Below are positions 1 to 10,172 of a stretch of 46,930 nucleotides of DNA, one piece after another. Where the stretch lies: the NCBI GenBank assembly GCA_902651635.1, contig CACRSC010000012.1:214681-261610 (forward strand), in the 5' to 3' direction. Origin of the DNA: Mastigamoeba balamuthi. Lineage: Eukaryota > Evosea > Mastigamoebida > Mastigamoebidae. The stretch's first letter is position 1. Every line of letters starts with the position of its first letter. Below the pieces are notes generated by a model. It made no database searches, was not told the DNA's origin, and was given only the letters and a program-made list of their open reading frames with translations. The position numbers were made by a program, and so were the translations under genes.

Positions 1-261
1 TAGACTAGAAACGAATGCAATAATGAACTTAATTTTCTGAAGGGTTTCTCTGTGAATCATCAATTGATTTAATTCCTCATTTATGGCAGAAGAATAAGTA
101 TTTTGTTTTTGTATTATCCGATTTGGTCTAGTTCTCATTTAAATAGTATATTTTCGTTTATTTTTGTTGCATCTTTGCTCATATCAAGTTTATATGACCC
201 GTTTACATATTAAATCTCATTTTGTAACGCCAAAATCCGTAATGGCCCTTTCCTTCTGACA
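1..261 (+). other. AT-rich probable intron of a gene cut by the window edge
   Basis: This stretch is markedly AT-rich compared with the rest of the window and has no useful open frame. It ends in a pyrimidine-rich tract followed by CTGACAG, a good 3' splice site, after which a protein-like reading frame begins at 262. I read it as the 3' part of an intron longer than 261 nt. It could also be intergenic DNA with the exon boundary misjudged. Confidence 0.45.
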
Positions 262-504
262 GGAATATACAGTAGCACATATGGCAGCTGGGGTTCCAGT
301 GCAAAGGGCAAACTCTCAACCATGTATGATCAGAACTGGGGCAACAGCTGTGATATCACTATTAGCAACTGCACGTACAACGAGTGTTCCAGCTTCATTG
401 ACTCTCAGAGGCTCGTCTTTGTCGTGGAGACTGCTGGGGGCCTGGCCCATGTTGATGTGCTGCCCAGCAGTGTGGTGTACCTTAAGTACATTCAGAAATG
501 CTAA
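262..504 (+). CDS. 3'-terminal exon of an unidentified, cysteine-containing protein (5' part outside window)
   Basis: From the splice site at 261/262 an open frame of 80 codons runs to TAA at 502-504. It starts GIYSSTYGSWGSS and ends LPSSVVYLKYIQKC. The many Ser, Thr, Tyr and Asn residues and spaced cysteines (NSCDITISNCTYNEC) look like a secreted or surface protein, but I do not recognise the family. An ATG at 322 would give only 60 residues; the better reading starts further upstream in the same frame, so the gene is truncated by the window edge. The exon is GC-moderate, unlike its AT-rich flank. Confidence 0.5.
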   Translation, partial: GIYSSTYGSWGSSAKGKLSTMYDQNWGNSCDITISNCTYNECSSFIDSQRLVFVVETAGGLAHVDVLPSSVVYLKYIQKC

Positions 505-1612
505 TGGGTCAGCATCTGTTTCATTTGTTGAAAAAACCAGATCCCTCAACAAAGTAACTGAACTACTGGTCAATTCCTGTTATCATTGAGTGAACTCTTG
601 GAAGTTGGCCATGCATTAGGGTTAATTTCATTGATATTTGGTTCTCGCACTGTTTCCCAGGCAGAGTAAAAGAGCGGGAACTGGAGATTCAGGACCTCGG
701 TCTTTCTGTTTTTTTTGTCTCTCGTAGTCCTGAAGAACGCGTACGTCTGCGGGCACGGCAGCACTGCGCGCGCACGCAATCCTGCTATGCGCATTAGCGC
801 AGGGTCTTTCAAATTTATATCCGCCTCTTTTGGAGGTCCCAGGTCCCAAGGTTGAATGCCAAGTCACCGTGGTGTGGCTAACGTTGATGTACGGAGTGAG
901 AATAACCAGTGAGATACGTTTATAGACTCAATCTTTCGGTTAGGGGAATTCCCTCAGAAGAGCCCGTCATTGTTTTTCGTGTGATTGCTGGGTGTTCGTG
1001 TGCATGTGTGACCACCTAATCGGCCAAATTTTTTGCACGGCTGGACCGCCAATGCTAACACAGTCTTCTGGTGGTTGGTCTGCCCGATCCCGAGTCTATT
1101 GCAGTGCCTCGGGAGGGTTAGAAAAGCCTTTCTGGCCCTAAGGGTGCACGGGGGACATGCCCACACCCCAACATCGCTCCGTCGGTGGGGTTGCACCACG
1201 GTGCAGCAGATCCACCCAACCGACTCCAAAGGACCTCCGACCGCTCCACAGGGCATTGCGCGCTGGCCAAGCTGGCGCATGAGGCATCCGGGAGCGGCAC
1301 AGACACCGTGATAGATGTTTGGAGAGCGGGCACGCAGCAGGCAACGCGGTGACCACATTCTCACAGGTTCCATTCCGGGACTTTTCCCACTACAGAAAAG
1401 TAGCACAAGATGCTGAACGTTTTATGGAATACACCGGCGTTCTGTGACTCAAAGCCCGCACCACCTCCCGCGCACTCCACAGCCATTTTTAAGCGTCCGG
1501 TGCACTGCCACACGCACGGTCCGATAACGCAGACCCCTGCAGCAATAAACCAAACAGTGCGGAGGCACTGCATGTCTGACTTCCTGCTCTCTACTACTAC
1601 GAGAAGAAGAAG
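505..1612. other. Intergenic region, nothing identified
   Basis: No open frame here resembles a protein and none continues across plausible splice sites. A 150-codon minus-strand frame at 954-1406 is rich in Arg, Cys, Pro and Gly, as expected for chance frames in GC-rich DNA. A T-rich tract near 700-725 ending in TAG resembles a splice acceptor but has no convincing exon after it. The region probably holds the 3' UTR of the left-edge gene and the promoter of the SLC35F6-like gene. Confidence 0.4.
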
Positions 1613-3108
1613 ATGCCTGCTGTCACGTTAATGAGCGGTATGATGGAGATCGGCCTGCTCCTGTCCGGAGTCATCAACACCGTGGTGACCAAGGCCGCGG
1701 ACAACAGCTACTCGGTGGGCTGGGGCGGCAATGAGCATGCCTTCAACCACCCATGGACACAGACGTTCTTCATGTTCATCGGTGCAGTCCCCTCACCTGC
1801 CCCCCTGCGGTTACCGAAAGCTGACATGGGTGCGAACCTCCAGCCGAGACCTTCATCCTGGCGATCTTCATCACGCATAAGCTGGTGATGCGGAGGCGCA
1901 AGAGCGACAAGCCCCAGAAGGTCGAGACGTTCTTCGAGCTGTTCCCTCCGATCCTCATCGTGCCGACCATTCTCGACCTCTGCGCCACCGGGGTGTCCAG
2001 CATCGCGCTGCTCTACATCGACGCCTCCGTGTGGCAGATGCTGAGCGGCTCCCTTATCGTCTTCTCCACCATTCTCGCTGTGCGGCACACACATTTTGCC
2101 CCCACCCTCACAACCTCCCTGTTCTGAAATGAAACCCTCTGTTCAGAGAATATTCTTCAGACGGAGGCCCCTGCCGTACAAGATCATCGGCATCGCCGTG
2201 GCTGTGATCGGGCTGGTCCTAGTGGGCCTGTGCAGCGTGTTCACCGACCTGCAGACTGGGGGGGATCGGGAAGCTCGGACGACGGAACCTCAGTGTCCGT
2301 GTGGAAGACCATCGTCGGCATCGTCCTGACCTTAGTCTCGCAACTGCTGGCAGCCGGGCAGGTCACGATCGAGGAGAGGCTCCTCAAGCAGAGGAACCTC
2401 AACCCCGCTCAGGTCTGCGGCATGGAGGGGTTCTTCGGCCTCGTGCTCTCGATCTTCATCGTTCTCCCTGTGGTGTACTTCTGCCCCGGCGACAACGTAA
2501 GTCCTCGCTCACTCACCTCTCGGGAGGAGCTTTTCGACTCACAGACGGGACGGATGTAGCCAAGCTCTATGGTGCGCGGGTCGTACGACAACGCCATCGA
2601 CGCGTTCATGCAGATGGGCCATAACATCCCCTTGCTGTTCTACGTGCTCATCTACATCCTCTTCGACGCCATCTACAACTGGTGCTCCGAGAACGTCGAG
2701 AAGTACCTCAGCGCCGTGCACTACTGCATCATCGACGCGTGCCGCAGCATCTTCGTGTGGGCCTGGCAGCTCCTGACGTACTACTGCATCGAGGAGCGGT
2801 TCGGCGAGGAGTGGACGCGGTGGTCCGCCTTTGAGGTCGCGGGGTTCGCGTGCCTCACTGTCGGCGCCATCATCTTCCACGGCATTGTCAAGATCCCGGG
2901 GATGTCGTACGCAGACCTGGAGGAGGAGGAGGCCATGGAAAAGAAGGAGAGGCAGAAAGGCGAGCACGAGGCCGCGGCCAAGGACTGCGAGCTCGGTGCT
3001 GCAGACCTCAACTCGGTCGACGGCGATGTGGACCTCAATGCCATTGACGTACATCGCGAAAGCATGGAGACCTCAGATGGGATAAGTGTAAAAAGGGTCG
3101 GTGCGTAG
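1613..3108 (+). CDS. SLC35F6: SLC35F6-like membrane transporter (drug/metabolite transporter superfamily)
   Basis: Four exons: 1613-1781, 1844-2079, 2147-2496 and 2560-3108, separated by introns of 62, 67 and 63 nt. The start follows a GAAGAAGAAG stretch and is the first ATG before MPAVTLMSGMMEIG. The translation holds about ten hydrophobic segments and family-like stretches: GLLLSGVINTVVTKAADN, the W-T-Q-T-FFMFI segment, SSIALLYIDASVWQMLSGS, GVLEG-type GMEGFFGLVLS, and YDNAIDAFMQMGHN. SLC35F6 proteins are multispanning nucleotide-sugar-transporter relatives of lysosomal or mitochondrial membranes; the substrate cannot be told here. The tail is charged and acidic (EEEEAMEKKER). Within exon 3, at the G7 run at 2259-2265, the frame must shift by one to join FTDLQTG to GSGSSDDGTSVSVWKT; an eighth G would restore it. 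This is most simply a homopolymer error in the assembly. Confidence 0.8.
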
Positions 3109-3906
3109 TCCCGTATCACTCATCCTAGCACGCAGAGAGCGGCAATTGTACACACCAGCCTCCTCGGCAACCAAATCCACACCCAACAGAAAACACAATA
3201 ATCCAAATGCCCCTCTCTTATGACGACAGTTCCCGCGTGCGTGCCTCTGTCCCTGTGTTGTTGACTGCCCGTAGACCCTCTGGATGAACTGGAGACACCG
3301 CTGTCGCCTCGCACGCAACTAGGGTTTCTTCTTTGGTGTTAAGAAGGGGACCGCTGCGTGCAGGACATCAAGAGAGCAGCCGTCGCGCGCACCCGCCATG
3401 AGGGCACTGAGCGGAGAGTGAGAGCGATGTCAGTACAAGGCGCTTCGGTCTCGAGGCTGAAGGGGTGCGCGGCCAGGGTCTCGAGCAGGATATGAGGGCG
3501 ATGGAAGCGCAGAAGCACTCGCGGTCCTGGCGGATAGCAGAGGGGCAACGAGGAGGCGTACCCCTGGCAGCCGCTGCGCCAGCAAATAACGACAACTCCC
3601 CAGCCTGAAATTGGAAGCGCGTATTCGTGTGTGGTGTTGCTGATGAGCCACCACAGTCAGGCCCTGATGCCAAGCACGGAGCCCGCCTTCACGGGTGTCA
3701 GCCACATCCACGGAGAGGCTGCCTGGACTCCCTGGCTCCGCACCACAGCGTTCTCTGGGAGCTCAATCTGCGGCCTTTGATCGTCACGATCTGCATCACA
3801 CGTCGTCGGAACGATATACCGAAAGAGATTCTCGTATCTTGTGATCACAAGCCAACCCAAACAGCACACCCAAAGCACACCCCCGAGCGCAGCAGGGCGG
3901 GCAGAA
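3109..3906. other. Intergenic region, nothing identified
   Basis: No coding exon or RNA gene could be supported. Overlapping frames on both strands are short and low in protein-like character. The last part (about 3780-3906) should contain the promoter and 5' UTR of the phosphoribosyltransferase gene. Confidence 0.4.
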
Positions 3907-5063
3907 ATGGCAGCGGCACCGGAGAAGCACTACATCACGGCGGACAAGCTGCTGCTGCACTCGTGCCAGCTGGGGCGCAAGATCCTGGACAGCGGGTTCC
4001 GCCCGACGTTCATCGTGGGCATCTGGCGTGGCGGCGCCCCCGTCGGCATCGCCGTCCAGGAGTTCCTCTACTACCACGGCATCAAGAGCGACCGCACGCC
4101 CCCCGCGCCCCTCCCACCCCCTCCGCAACGCTCGCGGCAGACGCCGTGGCTTTATGATGTCATTCCGGGGGCTGGGATATCGTGGTGCGCCGCGGCGGAA
4201 ATCTGCGGAGAGATCTCGTGCAACTATCAGCTGTTCTGCGAGTGTTGTGGCAAACCAAGGCCGCTGTCCCGCCCGTGGGTGAAAGCGTTGCCCGGGAGTT
4301 GTATATCGGTTGCCATGCAAACATAATGACACCTAGAGGTCATACGACCACAGTGTGTGCTCAGTGCAGCACTGCACACACACTGTGGTTGGACAGGCGA
4401 GCTAGCTTGAGTGAATGTGTTTTGCCCGAACATTTTTTTTTGCGGTCAGCCTTGTCAGCGTCGCCCATTGAGCCCCCTCTGTTGCCCCGCTGTGGAGCTC
4501 TCTGCGCGCCCCAGGGCAACCTCCCTGGCGGCCTAAAGAGCCACTTGGAACTCACTGTGCGTGGCAGACATCTGCATTCGGACGAGCTCGTACAAGGGGT
4601 ACCAGCAGAGCTCGTCGGTGGCGGTGCACGGGCTGGCGTACATTGTGGACAAGGCGACGGCAGAGGACTCGCTGCTGCTCGTCGACGACATCTTCGACAC
4701 GGGCCGCAGCTGCCAGGCCGTGCTCCAGAGCCTCAAGGACCGCATGCGCCTCAACCTCCCGCACGACATCCGCATCGCCGTCCCCTTCTACAAGCCCCAC
4801 AAGGTGCGTGGCCGAGGGTCCCCGGTTCAACTCCATGTTTTCCCATTTTCCTCGTCAGCTCTCCGGATTTCTCCCCGCGTTAACAACGAGCGGGTTCCCT
4901 TTTGCTGCAGAACATGACCAACATCAAGCCCAACTACTGGGTGTTCGAGACGGACAAGTGGGTCGTGTTCCCGCACGAGTGCGACGGCATGGACAGGGAG
5001 GAGGTCGCGAGGCTCAAGGGTCCCGAGATGGCCGCCCTCTTTGACGAGAAGCAGCACGTCTAG
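3907..5063 (+). CDS. Purine-type phosphoribosyltransferase (hypoxanthine PRTase-like)
   Basis: Three exons: 3907-4093, 4568-4803 and 4911-5063, giving 191 residues. The PRPP-binding signature LLLVDDIFDTGRS is complete in exon 2, with the substrate-binding region FIVGIWRGGAPVGIAVQEF in exon 1 and the W-VFPHE segment near the C-terminus. Such enzymes transfer the phosphoribosyl group from PRPP to a free purine base (salvage); the exact base cannot be assigned. The first intron is 474 nt and starts with GC (GACC|GCACGCC); only this junction gives the expected IKSDHICIRTSSYKGY. The start at 3907 is chosen because an in-frame upstream start at 3841 would add a segment lacking family similarity. 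The second intron (107 nt) is GT-AG with a clear CTGCAG acceptor. Confidence 0.85.
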
Positions 5064-5377
5064 GTCCGTCCAAGTGCTGCGATCGCCCGCTGGCTCTGTC
5101 GCTCCACTCCTCTCCCTCCCGTCGTCACCGCTTTTTCGGTTGCTCTCTCTGCAATGAAATTTGATAACACTGAAATCCAAGGCGATGGCGTGTGCGCTTC
5201 CATTTCCTCAAGGCCTCGAGTCCTCAGAGTAAGCGGGGGGTGGTCCGTCGTTAAAATGACTTTTGTCGGGTCTCTGCGGCTTGGGCGTGGTGTTTGCGAT
5301 GCTCCTAAACATCGGCAAAAATGCGGTGCTGTATCAACTAACCTTGCAATTCCCGAGAGGCGGAAAAACGGACAGCC
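5064..5377. other. Convergent 3' region between two genes
   Basis: This is the space between the stop of the phosphoribosyltransferase (+) and the stop of the Cys-rich family gene (minus). No further coding sequence is evident. Confidence 0.4.
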
Positions 5378-6955
5378 CTACTTCTGGTCTCCCGGGAAGC
5401 CCAGCGTGGCCGAGCCGCCGGTGGCGTCTCCTCTGCCGGCGCTGCTTAGGAGCCGCTCCTTGAGCAGCCTGACCTGCACCAGCCTGGCCAGCTGCATCTC
5501 CTCTATCTGCCTGAGCTGCTCCATGATCCGGGCCCTGTCGGGTGGGGGCGGCGGCGTCTGCTGGGGGGCCTCGGAGTCGAGCAGCAGCGCAGGGTTCTCG
5601 TAGTGAAGAGGCCGCGGGGCCAGCAGCTGCGGCTCGGTGGCCAGCAGGCCTGGTGATGAGTGCAGAATCTGCTGGGCAGCGACCAGAGCGTCGATCGACA
5701 CCTGCACAAGGGGAGCGGACAAACAGGGACCGCTGCTGTTGGTGCCTGCCGTAACTGCAGGCGCAGGGACTTCCCATGCCTCGGTGGAGCAAGCGAAGAC
5801 GGCGTAGTTGCCCTTGGGAGCAACTGAATAGCGAATTCACTTGGAATTCAATTCGTTGCGAGGGCAGTCTCGCAGGTTTGGGGAAGCGCCCGAACCTGGG
5901 GAAGCTGGGACGAGGGCAGGACGGTCGGGGTCGTTGCCGAGGGCCTGCTCAGGGTGAATGGGGGTGCCTGGCAGTCCTGCGTGGTTGTAGGGCACCTGCC
6001 TTGCGGCGACTTGGGCGTTGGCTTGGAGCACAGAGAGAACGGCTCGGAAACGGCCCGGAACACGCCGTTCTCTTTGGTCCTCAACTCGATGACGAGCACG
6101 ACGCGTCCACCCAGGTGCAGTCGCGACGAATTGCAGTACCTGAGTAAGGGCGGAAATGAAAAACCGGGTGAAGTGCACTGGTGGTCGGAGGCTGGGCACA
6201 ACGCACGACCTGCAGTGGTCAAAGACGAACTGGGCCTCCCCCTCTCTGCTGGCCTCGGCACAGAGCGCGGCGCCGACGTCTGCGACCCCGAGGCGCACGT
6301 TGGCGGCCTTGGTCCTGCAGCACCTCCTGCAGGCCTCGAGAGCTGCCGGGGCGGAAGGCGACCCGAACCGGCCGGAACAATTTGTCAGAAAATGCAACAG
6401 AACACAAGCGATTGGAGGAGATCCGTCGCCGTCTTACGGGGACCCACGTCGCGGCCCTCGAGGTGCAGCGTGGCACGGAACCCGGACGCCCACATCTCCT
6501 CGGCGGTGACGCCGTGCTCAGTCATCCACGCGACGCCGACGCTGACGGTGACCTGCGGGTTTCACGTTCGTGAGGGCACCGGAAGCACCGAAGGCCGGCT
6601 GTTCGTCGGTATTTTTCCACCGGCCCCTTCGCTGGGATTAAGTACAGGGCGCAGAGTTTTTCCAAAACCGAGCCAACGCTGCGTGCACGGTCGCAGCGTC
6701 GACACCGACGACAGTGGAACTGCATGCGGAGCCCCGAATCGCGCCGCAGAAGCGGGAAAAAAGGGCGAGGCAGTCGCCCAAACGAAGAGTTCGATGGAAC
6801 ACTGCACTTCACCCCCCGAGCTGTGCCCAGAAGGCGGACGGACGCACCTTGAACGGGGACGCAAGGAACACCTTGTTCGTGCTCAGCGCCATGCTGGGCG
6901 CGTAGGCGGCCAGCGGCATGGTAGGTGCCGGGTCGCAGTCGACGTCCATATTCAT
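5378..6955 (-). CDS. Member 1 of a Cys-rich 'FDxCR' domain family, function unknown
   Basis: Exons on the minus strand: 6848-6955, 6438-6552, 6207-6342, 6139 down to about 5896 (donor unresolved), and about 5823-5378. The encoded domain runs MALSTNKVFLASPFK, VTVSVGVAWMTEHGVTAEE, LEACRRCCRTK, FVFDHCRSYCNSSRLHLGG, then SEPFSLCSKPTPK. The same order and spacing, and the same first three intron positions and phases (0, 1, 2), occur in the minus gene at 24146-24977, and the domain recurs at 40329-42308. The C-terminal helix QIEEMQLARLVQVRLLKERL also matches the 24 kb copy. Alternating strands, paired cysteines and the closing SxPF-x-SK motif resemble immunoglobulin-fold DNA-binding domains, but that is only a guess. 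The exon 4/5 junction cannot be phased with a GT donor; the final frame APKGNYAVFACSTEAWEV reads well. Confidence 0.65.
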
Positions 6956-7790
6956 GATGATCCCCGCGGTGCTCGTTCTGCTGCGCCTCTCTGAGAGGTT
7001 TCCAGGCTGTCGTCGGCAGTGTGGCCCGCGGGCTCCTCCCCCTCTCGAGTGTGCCATGTAGGGGGGCGTTCGGGTGGGGGCATGCACGTGCCTGTGTCTG
7101 TCCGCCTGTGGGGCAGGCTGGGCTTTTTCCCGTGTGTCAACTGCGGGCCTGTTATCGTAGTGCGTCTGCCGGGCTAGGGAAGAATCTCGATCGTGATCGC
7201 CCCCCAGAAATTCAGGCACCATTCCCCTACAATTCAGCGGCATTTTGAGTACGGGGGGGGCTCGGCGAGTCCACCCCATCGGTGTGGGGTCGCTAGGCGT
7301 CGGAAAAGCGCCTCGTTAGCCGCGTTTGGTCGCCGGCACTCTCGGCGTTTCTCCGGGTCTTCGCCGACCGCAGCGGAGCTTCCGCGTGGCCGGGCGGGAT
7401 GCGAGAGAAGCCGAAGATCAGGGCGCTATCGAGCAGGTCTCGTCTCTTACGGCGGGTTTTTGCCAATTCGGTCGGCTGCTCGGCCTTTTTGCAGAAAAGG
7501 CGAGAGGGCCGCGAGTGCAAAAAGATGCGCGTCGCTGAACCTCACTTGACCTATTATCTCACTAGCTCCTCTAGCCGACAAAAAGACGCGGGGTGTAAGA
7601 CCCGTCTTGGCGAGACGGGGAGAAACGCATAGTAGAAGACATCACGGGACCGTTTTCTGAATTCAGTCTTCTATTTGCCAGTCACCGAACAACACGACGC
7701 AAGCGAGCGAGGGCAGCAGCTAAATACTAGCGCGCCTGAGCCGATATATGTGCATAAGGGTGCCGCCGCTCTCGCCCCTTTCTGAGGGTC
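6956..7790. other. Intergenic region with small inverted repeats
   Basis: No protein-coding frame is supported. Two small hairpins occur: CCGTCT-TGGCG-AGACGG near 7602-7618, and the 8-base arms TAGAAGAC / GTCTTCTA (about 7632-7672) with a 25-base loop. Either could be chance. The region carries the promoter of the minus gene at 5378-6955 and the 3' end of the next minus gene. Confidence 0.35.
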
Positions 7791-9541
7791 CTACTGAAGC
7801 AGTGCGTCGAGTTGATCGATGGTGTCGACGCTGAGCGCAGAGAACTGCTCCTCCCACCGAAGGCAGAAGGCCTCGAGCAGCTCGACGTACCTCTGTGGCA
7901 CTCCGGACCGCCCCGCAGGCCTGGCGGCCACCGACGACGCGAGCCGGGCGACCATCGACGCGATCGAGGGCCTCGCGGCCTCGCGGCCTCCGGCGGTCGT
8001 GTTGCGCCACGCGTGGACGAGCTCCCCGTGCGACCTGCCCAGCACGAGGCACGCCAGGACGTCCCCGGCGCCGTAGTGCTCGCACGCGCAGCCCTCGAGT
8101 AGCGACCCGGCATCCGCCGCAGTCCGAGCCTCCGAGACACGGCGCAGGACGTCGGTGAAGGACGAGGGGAACAGGTCGCGCAGGAGCAGAGTGAGGCGCA
8201 TCGCAGGCAGGCTGCCGGTGGTCCCGTCGGGGCACTGCGCGATCAGGCTCCCAAGCCTCGTCGCAGCGTCGAGGAGCGTTGCACTCGTGGCCGCTCCGAC
8301 GATCGGGGTCGATGACGTGGCGAGGAGAACCGGCGCGAACGCCCTGGCGCGCTTGGTGTCGGGCTGCGGATCCCAGAGGAATGGCGAGTGGCCAGCCAGC
8401 GACGGGAGCTCGACGCCGCCAACGCAAGGCGACACAGAGCGCTTCCGTGCCATCGGCGGTGTGAACAGCGGCGCCGTGCAGGGAATGAACGACGGAGCTG
8501 CCGAGGAGTCGTCGTGGACGAGGCTGGGAAGCTGCACCATCGGGGGCGAGGCCATCATTCGCGGCATCGGCACCATCGCCTGCGGCGCCGCCGACCGGAC
8601 CGTCGCCGGGGACGCGGGGATGGTTGTGAGAGCAGCGTCTCGTGCTGCTGTGATCTGCGCCTGGGCCTCCAGCCACGCTCTGCGGGCACTAACCGCAGCA
8701 GCTGCGCTGACGACAGAGCCCACTGAAGAAGGTACGCTGACGGGAACAGAGGACGGGACGGGAGGCGGCGGTAGCAGCTGCGGGTCGTCCTCGGGGCTCA
8801 CCGGGGACTGCTCAGGCAATGCGGGCGCGGCCCGGGCGGGGACAGAGGGCGGCGCGGGGAACGTGACGAAGGACTCGTGAAACCACACGAGCTGGTCGCT
8901 GTGCACGACCTCAAAGACGCGGACCAGGCGAGAGATCCTGCGGCTGCCGGCCTTGGTCGCCTCGTTGCGGCACGTGCCGACGCGGGTCACTGTGTAAGCG
9001 CCCTCTGGGGGCTCGTGAATGTACGCCTGGACTCCGTCTGTGCACACTGCGAGGGCGAAGGCGCAAGAGAGTGCAGAAAGCACCCCAAGTCAGTTGGTGA
9101 TGTCACTGTCGAAATGATGTCCACAAGAGGAGAAGAAAATAACCGAGCGAGTGGACCCACACGCTTGCGCAGCTGAAAAAACCCCCCAGCGCCGCCAAGT
9201 CCACACCACCCCCACGCGCACGACAACACGTGTGCGTGCTTGACACCCCCGCGTCGAAAACCGGGGCGGGAAAAATGCGGCCGCAAAATACCCGAGTGAA
9301 ATGTAACGGCCCACGCCATAAAGAAAGATGCCCACTTGCGTGCGGAGACCCGCACAGCCCTGCGGTCCCCACGAGGGGGTAGCGCGCGCGGGGGTTGTAG
9401 GGCGCGGGTACCGAACTGTACGGAGATGGTGCGGCGCTGAATGCGGCCCCCAGGCCAGCGGATCGCCTTGAACGGGATCACCTCGTCGCGGGTTCCTGCG
9501 GCTTGGAGGCCCGCGGTGGTCGGATCGGTGCTCGTGTTCAT
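7791..9541 (-). CDS. Unknown protein with conserved-looking N-terminal domain, Pro/Ser-rich middle and helical C-terminus
   Basis: Two exons, 9412-9541 and 7791-9046, joined by a 365-nt intron, encode 461 residues. The N-terminal 110 residues look folded: IPFKAIRWPGGRIQRRTISV, then VCTDGVQAYIHEPPEGAYTV, then VRVFEVVHSDQLVWFHESFVTF. Residues about 115-310 are Pro, Ser, Ala and Val rich and low in complexity, with a basic PDTKRARAF segment that could be a nuclear signal. The last 150 residues are Leu-rich and probably helical, ending QFSALSVDTIDQLDALLQ. The layout (small domain, disordered middle, helical tail) is like that of transcriptional regulators, but no known family was recognised. It lies head-to-tail with the Cys-rich gene downstream. 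Confidence 0.6.
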
Positions 9542-10172
9542 GGCCGCCTCGGAGCTCGGGAGTGTCTAGTGCGGGTTTTGTGGTCTACGGAGAGGGAAAG
9601 TAGACGGGTTTCGGGCGATTTTGGGGGAGAGGGCGCAGGGCAACAGAAAGCAGGCAGTTTTCAGCCCCAGAGAGCACGCGGGAAAGGGTTGTGACTAGGA
9701 GCAGCAAGAAAAAAGACCTATTTACGTCATTTTCGCCGCGGGTGAGATTTGCACGTGAGCTGGCAACTTGCTTGTATCTTCTGGGCGCCTGTGCTTGCTC
9801 TCACCGGCGGTTTTTCGGAAAGATACGGGCATTGCTCTTGTCGAGGGTACACCCGTGGTGCTTTGTAGTGCTGCCGCAGACGTGCCTGGGTCATACATAT
9901 CCGGAAAAGGGTAGTGAATGTTTTATCAATGGCAACTACTGGCAAGTGGATCTCCATGTGAGAGTGTGCCGTCCTTGCATTCCTTGTCAACACCGCTGTC
10001 GGTGCTGCTCCCTTTGGATCCCTTTGTAAGCCGGATGTGTGTCTGCGATGCGGGAGGAGACGATTTGAAAGAAGATACCAGTATCCGGCGGTGTGATATT
10101 CTGTCTATAATTAGACAGCCGCCCACCACTCTCCGTTCGTTGTGGCTGCGTTCCAGAAGGCGTGGTGGGGAC
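9542..10172. other. Divergent promoter region
   Basis: This stretch separates the minus gene ending at 9541 and the kelch-kinase gene starting at 10173, so it should hold both promoters. It contains A/T-rich patches near 9700-9720 and 10095-10115. No TATA box, RNA gene or coding exon could be assigned with confidence. Confidence 0.35.

Noticed and set aside
954-1406. A 150-codon minus-strand frame
   Set aside because: Cys/Arg/Pro-rich, no splice continuity, no recognisable domain; chance frame.
5701-5760. A 29-nt intron (GTCCCT to GTGCAG) in the first FDxCR gene
   Set aside because: It is far below the 41-nt minimum seen here, and the continuous frame SSGPCLSAPLVQVSIDAL reads better.
7470-7500. 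CTCGGCCTTTTTGC resembles the 5' part of U2 snRNA
   Set aside because: The match covers about 12 bases only and the branch-site recognition sequence GTAGTA is not found after it.
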